64,000 nt of DNA from contig ML681967.1 in the NCBI GenBank assembly GCA_007922195.1, positions 8,551,712 through 8,615,711 of the forward strand, read 5' to 3'. Shown one piece after another: positions 37,450-49,500 of the stretch. The position numbers and the translations under genes are program-made. Below the pieces are notes generated by a model. It did no database searches. It saw only the letters and a list, made by a program, of their open reading frames with translations, and was not told the origin of the DNA. Position 1 is the first letter of the stretch. Each line of letters starts with the position of its first letter. The DNA is from Podocnemis expansa. Taxonomy: Eukaryota; Chordata; Testudines; Podocnemididae.

Positions 37450-38387
37450 AAAAAATAAATCGGTTAGTCTTAAAGTGCTACACAACTCCTTGTTTTTTTG
37501 CTGGACGAGACTAACACGGCTATCCCTTTGGAAATTGTTAAATCCAACCTTCTCTGCTCAGAGCCATGCAAAATGCTGGAGGTAAGCTCATTTTCCAAGC
37601 CTGTCACTTTGACCGTGTTACTTCTCATTTTGTATCCATTCCTCTTCTCTATCCCATCAGACATAAGCTGGTCTCATTTGCCAGGCCTTTGGTGGTCAGT
37701 TGTCACCCCACCTATTATCTCTTGTTTGCAATCAAGCTGTGGGCCCTCACCTCTGATCAGTTCATGATGCCAGCCTCTTCAGTCACTAGTTAAATTTCCA
37801 AACAAGCATCTTAATGTTTTCTCCTGTATTGCCCATGATGCATGGGAGGAGCTATCCATAAACATTTGCAAAACTGCCTCGTTATTCACCTTCAAATCCC
37901 TCCTTTGCTAGGATGCCTAGAAAAAACTTGACAACAGGGAAGAGTCTGATGTGCAGGATCCACAGTCTACCATGCCAACTGACATTAGCGCACTGTTTCT
38001 TTGTACTCCATCATCTATCTGGCTATATCCAGCTCTTATTGCTTGCTTTATTCTTGGACTGTAAGCTTCTTGTGGGCAGGGACATTTTTCTTCTGCTTAT
38101 ACAGCACCTAGCGTTGTGGGGGTCCTGATTTCTGACTATAGTAATACAAATAAGATATCATATAGCATTAATATGGAACATGTAATTAATATTGGACAAA
38201 GTGGGTTGATTGTGGACCATAAGCCAGCAGCATCTTATTTATGCCTTGAGCCGGATTGATATTGTGTTAGCTGCTGTGCAGAGGAGGAGGTATATAAACA
38301 ATTTTATTGCAAAAACCATTTGCAATAAATCTCCCTGATTAGAAATCAGACCGATAGTATAGCAGTATAAAGTGTAGCAATGATTTC

Positions 38388-38447
38388 CGTAAAAAAAACA
38401 AGGAATCATGTGGCACGTTAACAGATTTATTTTTCGCATGAGCTTTC
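38388..38447 (-). mobile_element. Fold-back family fragment (single arm)
   Basis: AAAAAACAAGGAATCATGTG, GCACGTTAACAGATTTATTT and TTCGCATGAGCTTTC match one arm. It is truncated before the GAAA/stem-II part. Confidence 0.65.
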
Positions 38448-39019
38448 TGCCTTTTGCTAAGATGACTTTTCCTCAGCTTTGCAGTCCTCCTCCCTGTGTG
38501 TCCTGAAATGGCCCTAGTGGTGACATAACCAGTGATCACCTGTCATAACAAAAGCCAAAGGAAAAACCACAACTGGCTTCAGATGCATGCTCCAGGGACA
38601 AAAGCAGTCGATGTGGATGGAGGAAGATCAAGATTTATATAATTTGGGGGTTCTCTGTGTGTATTTGTTTTCTACTCAAGAACCTGGTGTCCTACCAAGG
38701 ATCAGGTACAATTTAAGTGTCCTAGCACATCCCAACCCATACCATCTCTAACATCAATGGCACAGGAGAGCAGACGCTAAGTGCATGTTGGGTTTTTGTT
38801 TGCATGAGATAGACTGATGCCAAGAGAGAGAATATATGAGCCCAGATCTTCAGAAGTGAAAGGAGAGCTCATAGTAATGCAAGCCATGACTTTTAATCCC
38901 CCAACTGGATAGCAGCAGTAGGCAGGGGAACTTCAGACAGTTTGAAAATGTCACTCAGAGTTAAAATGCTTATTTTGCTACCAAGTGGTGTGATGGATTT
39001 TCCGTCTCTTTTTGTCTTC

Positions 39020-39175
39020 TGATCAGGCCTGGATGTCTTTCTGGAAGATAAACTTTAGTCAGACTTGAGTTATTGGACTCAATGTAGGGATAACTGAGTG
39101 AAATTCTATGGCTTGTGTTCTAAAGGATGTTAGACTAGATGATTTAATGGTGCCCTTTGGAGTCATGTTGATTTT
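39020..39175 (+). mobile_element. CR1 LINE 3' end fragment
   Basis: GGCCTGGATGTCTTTCTGGA, GTGAAATTCTATGGCTTGTG and GTTAGACTAGATGATTTAAT with TGGTGCCCTTTGGAGTC match the CR1 3' terminal region in the plus orientation. Confidence 0.7.
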
Positions 39176-40915
39176 AAGGGGAGAAAAACTCACCTCATAT
39201 ACTTATCTTGTTGCCAACATCATATTCATCACTGCAGTATCTGACTGCCTTTTTATATTGTACAGAAACCAATGGCATTATGTAGGAGAAACAAATGCAA
39301 TTTCCAGTGCAACATAGGACTTGGAGAGTCACTTATTTTGCTCAGTGAGAGAGTGTGATAATATGAATGTTTCTTTCTTTTTCAGAACTGATACTGGCTC
39401 AATTCAGAACAAAGCAATTTTGTGTTGTGGACAGGGATTGGGGGTCAATGGTAGGATCTTGTTGCTAATGTGTCTTGCCAATTCCTACACAGACACCTGA
39501 TAATAGCAGTTCAGGCCTTAGAGGGTGCTTGCCACACATGCCTGAACAAAGTAAAGTGCCACATGTGAAAGTTGGTGGAGATAGTGCACGCTGCAAAAAT
39601 GCATACATTGATCTATGTGGACTAGCTGTTACAGCTAGGGTTCTGGTTAGCATTCCTGTACGTCTAGGTAGTGTATGTGTGGGAGGCCTGGTTAGATTGT
39701 AGAATCCTCCCTTAGAACATGAGAACAGTTGGTTATTCAGCACTATGCTTTAGCTCGGGCTATGTCTATGTGAGCTGTGTCTGGCGGGACACCAACTCTT
39801 CAAGTCAACAAGGGATTGTATTGTTATTGTCATTCTCATCAACTGGTGGAATGAAATCAGCCATGACGTTTCTTCTTGATCCACTAGAGCACTAGCAACT
39901 GATTGTGTATTACTCTTAGTCAGTACCAAGACTACTCTGAGAAGAGGGTGCACACTCTTCCATCCCCGTAAGTTATGAGGGGTAATGACCCACTCCCTTT
40001 CCTCTCCTGTGTAGCTGATGGAACCTGTTTTTATGTGCAGGCTGCATGGAGCCATGATTGTAGTGCAGTCTTTACTTAGCAAAGAAGTTCTCTTTTAACC
40101 AGAAGCCTTGTACCTCTGGCCTTGCTTCAGGAGAGCTGTATTCCCCACTGTTGCACAGACAGGTACTGAACTGAAGTCCATGGAGCTAACTCGGGGTGAA
40201 TTTGGCCCACTGACACTAGAAATGTGTGACAGCTGCTTGGGTGAGGTACAGCAAGTGGGTGAGTTGAACAGTTTGCTCTCTCAGCTCCTGACTGAGGCTT
40301 AAAACCAGTAGTGCTAGGTTAGGGGAGAGGAAGGGTGGGAAGGTAAGGAGGGGATGATTCTGGGGCCAAATCTATGCTGATGTCTGCAAATTCGCCGCCA
40401 TCAGTTCTATCTTTCCAGTTTGATTGGGTGGTCAGTGAAGACCTGCTCAGTTTCATCCGGAATTCAGCGTAGTTAACTTCATGCCTGTAAGGCCAGGTTT
40501 AAACTGACAGGGGCAAATATGCCACCATCAGTTCGATCTTTCTGGTTCCATTGAATGGTCAGTGACGACCCACCCAGTCAACTGGAATTCAACTCAATAA
40601 CTCCACCCCTGTAAAAAGAGTAGTGAAGGGAGATACACAAGATCTTTTATATAGCTTCTGAATCTCCCTTGACTGCCACTGAAAAGGGTGGCAATTGTAT
40701 ACCAGGCCACAGATAATAGGGTAGCAGCAAATGAGCTGGAGGTGAGCTGGAACCAATGGAGTTTTCTAGGGCTGTGATGTGTGTATGGTCCGAAAGCTTT
40801 CGTTTTTAAATTTCTTTGACGAGCACTGAGGTTCTGTCCTACACACAAGTTGCACAGAAGTTTATCTAAAAGTGTATTTTAAAACGTGCAAATCCTGTAT
40901 GGACATATCTTAGAT

Positions 40916-41085
40916 CAGGGGTCTCAAACACATGGCCCCTAAAGCTATTTCCTGTGGCCCACAATGACATGATCGTTACCGATATTTGCAATATCATTGT
41001 ATGGAAAGGTTTCATTGGTGTGGCTCTTGGGCTAATGTACTAATCCTCATGTGGCCCTTGTGGTGATTGGAGTTTGAGGACCCTG
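40916..41085 (-). mobile_element. Non-autonomous hAT element, GTCTCAAACTC family
   Basis: The ends CAGGGGTCTCAAACACATGG and GAGTTTGAGGACCCTG are inverted. Flanks TCTTAGAT (40908-40915) and CCTTAGAT (41086-41093) differ at one base. Confidence 0.9.
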
Positions 41086-42301
41086 CCTTAGATTGTGTTA
41101 TACCTGGCTCAATTTCGTTTAAACAAACAGGCAGAAGCTAAACATGTATAGCCAGATTCACATTAAATAAGTGTGTCCACTTAATAATTTGCATTGATTT
41201 AAATAAATTTGTTTTTAAAGAGATTTTAATGAAGTTGGTGAAATTTAATGTAGCAATGTGTGGATGAGGCCTAAAACATTTTTTGACTGTCATTTTTCCT
41301 GAGTGGTATATTTTGGTTGTCACTGAAAAAGCATGATCCTATCTACCAGATTTTTGCTTACCTCAGTCCATGACAATGTGTTAAAGAGAATAGAGATTAC
41401 TCCAGTACTGTCAAAATGTCTTGTCAGTTCATTAGATATATTACTTATTTACTGACACCACAATCATGGTTAGCCAAGTGTTTTTGAAGAGGATGAGGAC
41501 AATTGCTAGAATTCAGGTTGGTGCTCCAAGAAGGGCTTGAGAACAGTGACTGTGCATTAAACTGTGAACATGAGAACACAGCAAATTTAAACTTTGGTGG
41601 ACTCACAATTACTACCATCTAAAGTAACAGCTTTGAAGTCATTAGAATTACACCAGTGTAAAGCCAGGGTATGAGGATAATCAAGCCCTTAAGGCTTAAA
41701 ACAAAATTTTGCAATTTGTGCTGTTACCATGCAGAACCACAAAATGGCTCCAAAGGTGTGCAGTATCATTGGGTCTACACTAATAAATTGGCATCTGTAG
41801 CTACTAGTATAGATTAGGAAGACTCTTTCTATGAAACGTGGGGTTCTGTCTCACTGTCACTGATTGTGAAAGACTTATATTATCCAACTTGGTTTTGAAT
41901 GGACCTCCATTTGGCTGTATGCTGCAAGGTAACAGATCAGAGATGTGAATTCTGAGGCACATAAATGCCGTGGAGACATCCTGCTTTGTCACAATACATA
42001 AAACAAAAACACTGAAGCCATTTTATTTCTTCACAGTAGGTCATTTAAGCCCTGTCCATACTAAGGAAATTGCTAACATTGGCTTAGCTTTATCATTAAG
42101 TATGGGAGTGCTAGTCTAGGCATGCTGTTGCCATCACCATTTTAGTGTGTCTTGTCATTTTTCTCAAACCAGGTTTAATCAACATAGTGGTTAAAATAGC
42201 AGTAGCAGCTGTTTTACAGTAGGGCTTGCATCACTGTTAACTCTGATGGTGCTGAACTGGTTCTAGCAACTGAGAGAAACTTTTAGAGAATATCCTTAGG
42301 G

Positions 42302-42478
42302 CAGGGGTCTCAAACTCAAATCACCATGAGGGCCACATATGTTAGCCCAAGGGCCACACCACTGAAATCTTTTCATACAATGATATTGCAAATATCTATA
42401 GCGACAGTATCACTGCGGGCTGCACAAAATAGTTCAGGGGTTGCATGTGACTTGCGGGCCATGAGTTTCAGACCCCTG
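42302..42478 (+). mobile_element. Non-autonomous hAT element, GTCTCAAACTC family
   Basis: The ends CAGGGGTCTCAAACTCAAAT and GAGTTTCAGACCCCTG are inverted. Flanks CCTTAGGG (42294-42301) and CCCTAGGG (42479-42486) differ at one base. It abuts the next hAT element, sharing the middle 8-mer. Confidence 0.9.
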
Positions 42479-42486
42479 CCCTAGGG

Positions 42487-42674
42487 CAACTATAGTCAAA
42501 CTTTTTTCCTGGGACCCAGTTGAAAAAAAAAATCATTCATGCCGGCGACCCAACAATTACATCTTTGAGCAGTGCATTCCAGTCTTCTGGTGGTCGCAGC
42601 AGGGGGTGTCCTGACCCATTGCCTGAGGGTCTGCGACCCAGTACTGGGTCCTACCCCAAGTTTAAAAACCGCTG
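42487..42674. mobile_element. Non-autonomous hAT element, TTTTCAAACTT family
   Basis: The decayed left end is CAACTATAGTCAAACTTTTT and the right end is CCAAGTTTAAAAACCGCTG. Flanks CCCTAGGG (42479-42486) and TCCTAGAG (42675-42682) match at 6 of 8. The body matches the element at 12098 (AATTACATCTTTGAG, GTGCATTCCAGT-like, ACCCAGTACTGGGTCCT). Confidence 0.8.
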
Positions 42675-43302
42675 TCCTAGAGTAAGACAAAGCTTTACGG
42701 TTGGCTCAGTCTTTGCAAAATAAGCCTGCAGTTCACACAAGTACCTGTAGTTTCTGTTGTTGCCACTAGAGAGTATTCAAACACAAGATTACACAGCCTA
42801 ATCTGTGCTTAGAATTTAACTCACACCCCAAGAAGTAGGTCTCCTTCTAGGGCAGAAATGAAATGTATTAAGAAGTGAGAGGAAAGCCCAAGACCAAATT
42901 AATGTGGAGTGTGAATTCTCTCACTTTTGAAAAGGTTAATCCCTCAAGGTTGGAGTACAACTCATAGAACAGTACAAAGAAGCCACAGGGAGGAATGAAC
43001 ATGAAGACTGAATTATTCGCTGCCCTAATTACGCTATGTCTGATCTCTCTGTATGGACTAGGAGACATTAAACATTGCATCTGCTTTGTTAATACAATGG
43101 ACATTACTAAAGAACATTCAACTCCCTTCCAGTAAAACATTTTCTCTGCATTTGCCCTAATTCAAAAAGAGGATATGTACAGATGTCTTTATTGTGTAAA
43201 CAGTATTTTCCAGCATAACTCCCTGGTGTTTGAGAACATGAAGAGGAGAGAAAGTTAGAAAAATGAGACAACCGCATGTAACTTTCAATGTAATAGAACT
43301 AG

Positions 43303-43308
43303 TTTATT
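43303..43308 (-). terminator. Candidate polyadenylation signal AATAAA (PEAK1)
   Basis: On the minus strand AATAAA is followed about 30 bases later by a G/T-rich stretch (GCGGTTGTCTCATTTTTC), the usual layout of a cleavage site. Many other AATAAA words occur upstream, so choosing this one is tentative. Confidence 0.4.
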
Positions 43309-45302
43309 TACACAGTAACATGAATGCCACAAAGTACACAGCAAAGTACCACAGCAAACCAGAACGTAACCGCCTCTTGATGGCAAAGGAAAGCTTGGAG
43401 TAGTTTATATAGTTATTTATTTAAAATGTGTAACTATAGATATGAAGCACCAGATAAAGCAATACAGTCTGGAATTCCAAAACACAACTTACTCAGAGCA
43501 ATGGAATCAAAATTAAAACAAAACAAACCCCTCTCATCAGAGGAATTTTAATAAAATTTCATATATAAATGATCACCAATTCAGGCATCTTTAATTTTAA
43601 AATAATTTGATCTCATTTTGTTAAAGAGAAGTGTTTTTACACTTAAATGCTCAGCATAATTAAGAATTAAGAGGGGAAAAAACCCAAAGATTTGAGCTGC
43701 AAAACTTTCTGCAACCAATAAAACAAAGAGAAAAACAGTTTTGAAATAGTTTTTCATAAAGAGGTGTAATTGGTTTTATGAAATTTGTATGTTAAACTTC
43801 AAGCAAATTTACAGCATATATTATATATGCTGTTTATAATATACATAGAAATACACAAAGGGGCAAAGTGAATTTGTAGTACAATAAATTTTTTATATAT
43901 ATATCTATATCTATATATGAACATATATTTCTCTTATATAAAAAACATTCCAACCTCTTCTAAAGTCCTGAAACCTTCTTCCTGGATTTAAGAAAACAAA
44001 AGATGAGATGGCTCTTCTTATCCTTAACAAGCTCTTTAAAATGGCAAGATGCTCAGTACAGGTAAGTTGAGTATTTCTGCCCTACCGCCAATTCAGAAAG
44101 CTATTTGTAGACTTAATTCTGTCTCCAACTAGATGTTGAGTGGAGAGCCAAACAACTTATGCAAGGAGGCTTACCAAAAATTATTTTAAGTCCATAAAGA
44201 AATCTCCCAAGCACAAAGTTCTTTAACTTATAAACTATAATCTTCAAATATTGTCTCAAAGTGAATAATATAATCTGGACAAACATCTAGCAGGAATTCT
44301 TTGTAACGCAACAAATGTCAGGAGGAAGGGTTGAGACTTCTCTCTGGTACTTTTGGAGTCATAGTCACCTTACACTACAGTATGTTTTGACAAGTGTTTC
44401 TTTTACAGAAGCATTTTTAATTGTTTTCCCCCCTGTGCTTGAAATGTTTGGAATCTATGTGCTGTTTTATAAACCATCTCCACTGGACTGAGTTTTGGGA
44501 ACATTGTGATTGCCGCAGCATTTGAAATTCTGTTTTGCATTTCTTTGGTATTATCTACTGTATACCTAAATCATCACACAATAAAAGCCTCTTGTAGTTT
44601 CATCTAAGGGAGTGATTTGGTCTAGCATCTCTCATGGAGTATGCATACATTGCAATATATGACCATGGTTAGTGAACTCTGACCCTGGTTTTGCAAGCCC
44701 GTGGCTTGAGCATCCTCACTGCATGCTGACCTTAGGTTCAGAATTTCTGGACCTGGGCCTCCAGTGTTTACACTGCAGTCCAGATTCTGGTCCACTCATA
44801 GCAGTGTATACGGGCTGCGCTACACACTTTTTAAATGGACAGCATTTGACTGAAGGGCTGTGGACATACTCTGGGATTTCAGGAATTGTAGTGGTAGCAG
44901 CATCTCCGTCAAATCAGTGTACAACCGATGGCCCAGTCATGCAGGGAATACTACTTATATACTTCTCTGGCCAGAAAATAGAACATTCAATCCTATCAAG
45001 ATTTCAGGGGGAGGGAGAAAAGTGCACTGAAGGGTTTGATACCATCCCAAAGGCAACAATCTTTCATTGGCTTCAATAAGAGCAGGACTAGATTCCTATT
45101 TGAAAATGGGGGATGGAGGAGGAGAAGAAAGTTAAAATATACTCATTTAGTTAAGGCTTCTGAATGGGGTAATGCCCCTGAGATATTTCTATTTCAGCCA
45201 CAACTGATAAATTTTACAGACAAAAGCTAGGTAGTTGGAGCAGGAAGCATCTGGGTAACCTCCTCAGTGTTTCATTACTAACATATACTAGATTTATTTG
45301 AG

Positions 45303-45463
45303 CAGTGGTTCTCAACTAATAGCATTGTGGCCACATATGCAGCTCTCTGTGTTATGTGACTGCCATCCACGCTATATACTACCTGTATGGCCCTGTGGGT
45401 GTCACGTGGACTCCAGCTTTGTGTTCATTGGGTTGCAAGTAGCTTACTGGTTGAGAACCACAG
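45303..45463. mobile_element. hAT-Charlie-like short element
   Basis: The ends CAGTGGTTCTCAACT and GGTTGAGAACCACAG are inverted repeats of the Charlie type. The flanking 8-mers do not match, so the insertion is old. Confidence 0.7.
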
Positions 45464-46344
45464 CTTTAACCTATCAAAATCCCGCTGACTCACAATGACC
45501 AGATGATGCATGTAGATCCTCTTTTGCTGTTGGCAGATTCCTAAAGAAAATCTAGGTTGAATCTTGGAGCATGGTAGGATAATGTTAGATCTTCCATCAA
45601 TACTACACACAACTGGACTGCAGCTTGAGGTCTCCAGCACTATAGTATTCCAAGCTCAGGTTTCTAACTTCACTACTGCCTTCTTAGTCTTCATTTGACA
45701 TCCGAATTTTAAAAAGAAGCCTGGTCTCTATTTTCGACATTCCAGAGTCCTCAGAAAAAATTCTTCATTCTCTCATTTCTGGAGATTACCATGTAAGCTT
45801 TTGTCTGACTAGATGTTCACCTGAACCATATATATTCACTGGACCAGACCTGAGGCTTGGAAGATAAACTGGGTTTACTTATCCACTTTTTAGGAAATAC
45901 AAGAAATCCACATTCTATAACAAGTTCTTGTTTTCCAAAGCTCCTAAATTACCAGTGGTTTGCATCAGTGCCCCCACAGCATATAGATGGGTGTGCAGCA
46001 CATCCACTATATGTAAAATGAAGAGTTGCACATCTTACATGCATTCTCTTAGTTTCAGGCTATTCAGTCTCCATCTTCTGGAGTTGGAGCATCTGTAAGA
46101 GACAGTCAAAGCAACAGGACTCTTGAATTTTACTGTATTATGTCTAGACCAAATGACATCTCACCTGCCTCTCACCCAGTGCTGAGTCTGTTTCAAATGG
46201 GAAAAATTCAGAGACCTGCTGTGATTTGTGGTTTATTTTGGCACTGTGAGCAACTTCAAAGGAACTTGTTCATCTAACTTATCTTCCAGAAAACATGCCT
46301 TTCATTAAACTGATTAACTCAGCAGTTTATTTTATAGCGATCTT

Positions 46345-46530
46345 GTGATGTTTACAGGTATGTCTATACAGCAACTGGGAGGTGTAAGAGCCTAAAAATA
46401 GTGTAGCCACAGCAGCATGTATGGTGGCTCGGATTAGCTTCCTGAGTACATATGTGGGGGTCGGACGGGTGGTACTTAGGTGGCTAGCCCGAGTTGTTGC
46501 CATGCTGCTATTTTTAGGCAACAGTTTTAA
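46345..46530. repeat. MITE-like element with inverted CTGCTATTTTTAGGC ends
   Basis: GCCTAAAAATAGTGTAGCCA on the left is the inverse of CATGCTGCTATTTTTAGGC on the right. The interior has GGCTCGGATTAGC and GGCTAGCCCGAGTTG. No target duplication was resolved. Confidence 0.55.
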
Positions 46531-49500
46531 GCACATCTAGCATGTGTCTATCCATTTTGGGAATCACAATGTGTATCCATACCCTGTGTGGTACCCAGCT
46601 GATGTGTATGCATACCCTGTGTGGATAGTATTCTTTATACGCCTGTTTGCAGGTGGGGAGAGATTCTGAACAACTGATGCTCTCTATTACCATTCTCATT
46701 CCGTGACAAGGCACTACACATTGTGCATTCAACTGATGATCTAGATTGCTCCATCCAAAATTTTTAGTAGCTCTAAAAGCTACAGGAACCATTTATTCTA
46801 ATTCTTCATCAAACAATTACATGATTTTCCAGATCTTATTTTGCACTTGAAAATCTGCATAATTTATATTTAAAAAATAGTCAAATGGTGACTTTTAGGA
46901 CTAGAAAAATATATATTTACAATCAAACTATTAGAATTGCAGCTCTTTTCATTTCATGAGCTCAAAAGTGCTACACTACTTACACATGCACAGAGTTTGG
47001 ATCTATACATCCATGTGCATGTACCTGGGCAGGGGTTCCATGCCTGATACACACAGAATCCCATTGACAAAGGGAACAGTTTTGTTCTCATTTCTTTAGA
47101 AATTACATTGTAGCCTCCCTATATTTTTTTTGCTGTTTGTTTACAGTCAGTTTCACACATACATTCTCAGGTATTTGTGCGGTGTGGTTTTTAGTCAGCA
47201 TGGAGGACCCCCATAAACAGAGTTATGATCCCCAAGGATGTCTGCCCAAAGGCAGCCCCAGGACCACTAAGGAATGGAAGCTCTTGTCAGTTTGTCTTTG
47301 TCCTCCTTGGCCCTTCTTTTGTTCTTAAAAGCAAAAAAAGTAAAAATCACATTGATACGACAAATTGCTAAAGTTTACCCAGTGCTGCACAATAAAAAGA
47401 TCGGTGGTGAACATCCATCCATGCTTGAGTATACTACAAAATTAAAATGAGTACTGACTGAAATTTAATCACAAAAAATATGAAATTAGGTATCTAAAGA
47501 ATAAAGACTTACAAAGGCTTCGGCGCAGCTGTGTTAAATACAAAAGGTTGTAAAAACATTCAATATTCAACTTTGCATGTGCGTGTTGACATGTAAGTGA
47601 CACTGAGAACGTGTCCAAGATACATACCCCCCCCCAAATAGGCAGCTTCCAGGAATGTGCCTGCTGCACTGACCAGTGGTCCGTGTGCTGCTCATACAGC
47701 ATATGTTTGTTAGGAGAGAAGTTATGTGCACATAGGTGACACTTAACCCCCACTGCAAAAACACCCCCCCCCACTACAAAACCAGACCAGGGGAAATGAG
47801 AAACAATGTCCTGTGTTTAGCGTAAAGGGTTGGTAGTTTGCAGGTGGCATGTAAGTGAGTTGTCAACTCATGCTCTCTCTCTATATAAGCCAGTAGGCAT
47901 CACACAATTCTGTGCCCATATGAAACAGCTCTGCATTTAATTATTGTGCAATTCTCAATAAAGGCTTCCACCACAAGTCTGTTCAGCGTTAGTACAGAAA
48001 GCTTCTTTCTCAAAGTGGTAGAAATCATCAAATTCATGCACTGTATTTGTACTCAAGTGCATTGCACTTTTTTTGCACTAATCCTGCCACTCTAACGCTT
48101 TACGATTTTTACAGTGATTCATATCACATTAAAATACATAATCCTTATTCTTGCCTGAGCCCTCTCTGATACAGATGAATCAGACAAAGAATATTTAATC
48201 AAAAAGTTTAAAAACGTTTACAAAGGCCACAAAAATATTCTATATACTACTGCACAATCAATAGAGGCTTCCACAAACCACAGGGCTTGGCTCTGGCTAA
48301 TGCCAGAGAAATTTAACCCCCAACCATTCAAACGTACGGAGTGTATGCACAGCTAGTTTCACTGACCTCATGCCTGCAGGACTGTTTGTTCAGTTTCCAT
48401 GCATCTGGTCCAAACATGCATATGCTATAAAAAGTGGCTATTTGTTTTCAAGACTAAAGTAAACTGATTTCTCACAGTTTTAACAACCAATGAAAAAGGA
48501 AATGTCAATCCATATAAAGAGCACATGTAACTCTGCACATGTATGTGCCAGGAGAATAAAGGAGGAGTTTGCAGATCTATCAGGTAAAGTCTGGTAAGTA
48601 ATGTAAACACTGTAATATGCAGATTTTTAAAAATACATATAATAATTGCACATAAATCCATAGGAGAGAAGCACAGGCTCAAAACTGGGGCTGTCTGCTT
48701 TCCATGACTCATCTCAGAATATTAGATATTACCCTTCCTCTGCCCCCGTTATGTTCTTCAGAGCTATTTGACACAATTCAGAACCAAGCAATACTGAGCA
48801 AAGAGACCATCCATATGATTGTAGGCATTCCACAAGAAATCCCTATCTCATCTCAGGGAAGGAAACCAGCAGTTGCATCTAAAGGTGAAAAGCTCATTCA
48901 AGGTGGACTTTTTCTTCCTTTAATCTGTCACCTTAGTACCCACTAGTAATGATCTCTGAGGTATGTCACAGCCCCTCCAATTTTAGGGATTTTGAGGGTG
49001 TTTCTGAAGTAAACATTACCCTAATAAATCATAGATACTGATGGCCAAATACTGCTATGGGGAAAATGGATCTGGTCACTGTTAGTTGTAGTTGCTAAAC
49101 TTCACCGTTTTCTCAGTAATTAAATACAGTACAGCACAGAACTTTACAACTCTTTCAGTAATCAAACACTTCACAGCTCTCTCAGTGATTTCCCCCTTGT
49201 TTTTCTCCCAGAGAATTGCATTAGAAGCAAAATCATCTCCCTATGGCCTGTTAGAAGTGTTCAGTGTAAAGCTGTGCGCCTATCTCCTGTCAACACACTA
49301 GCACTGCCAATTTCAGCCCCACTTTACAACATGCCACAAGTGGCTAGTAAACTAAAATGAAACACAAAGAAGAAAGGTGCTGATTATATAATTTCTAGCC
49401 TTGGTTTTAGTTCCTTTGAGAGTGTAAAGGAGGTTTCCGTTGTTCTTGGCATGTTATGTTGCTCTTGTTTACCACTGTTATATTTATAGTACATGACTAT

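Larger units (their letters stand above)
37168..37534. mobile_element. Fold-back Penelope-like-derived repeat, copy 5 (best preserved)
   Basis: Arms at about 37168-37290 and 37380-37534 are inverted around a loop containing GGATCAGGTCATACAGTAAC and GCAAATCAGAGCAGTTG. The right end is the full family terminus CTAACACGGCTATCCCTTTG, and the left end is truncated at GCAAAAAAACAAGGAGTC. A perfect 12-bp direct repeat TTGTTAAATCCA flanks it (37156-37167 and 37535-37546). Variable 9-12 bp duplications and one truncated arm argue for target-primed insertion. Both arms carry complete hammerhead-like cores. The terminus with CTAACACGGCTA is the sequence I associate with the 3' ends of turtle Penelope-like elements; that match is from memory. 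Confidence 0.85.
36373..38155 (+). mobile_element. Old L2-type LINE, 3' portion
   Basis: The segment contains a decayed pol-like frame (ALAKVSSDLFLVKLRT, FATIHHAFLEILCSLGF), then the block ATTGCCTGGCCATCATTGAT. Its end, CTGTAAGCTTCTTGTGGGCA with ACAGCACCTAGCGTTGTGGG and AATACAAATAAG, is the L2/MIR-type 3' tail. It is interrupted by the fold-back element at 37168-37534, across which the LINE is continuous. The 115-residue frame at 36373-36720 belongs to this relic and is not a host gene. The left boundary is approximate. Confidence 0.65.
11164..43284. other. TSPAN3-PEAK1 intergenic region
   Basis: No spliced-gene coding segment was recognised. Named repeats are listed separately. Stretches with nothing identified are 11690-12089, 12450-13725, 14280-15468, 16725-19185, 19350-20576, 22230-23094, 23630-26480, 28985-33480, 34965-35500, 35740-36370, 38450-39015, 39180-40907, 41095-42293 and 42690-43284. 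Several of these are AT-rich with homeodomain-like TAATTA or ATTTGCAT-like words and could include conserved enhancers. Fragments resembling short reptilian interspersed repeats (for example 24225-24290, 31800-31875, 41750-41800, 42035-42230) were seen but not resolved. Confidence 0.6.
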
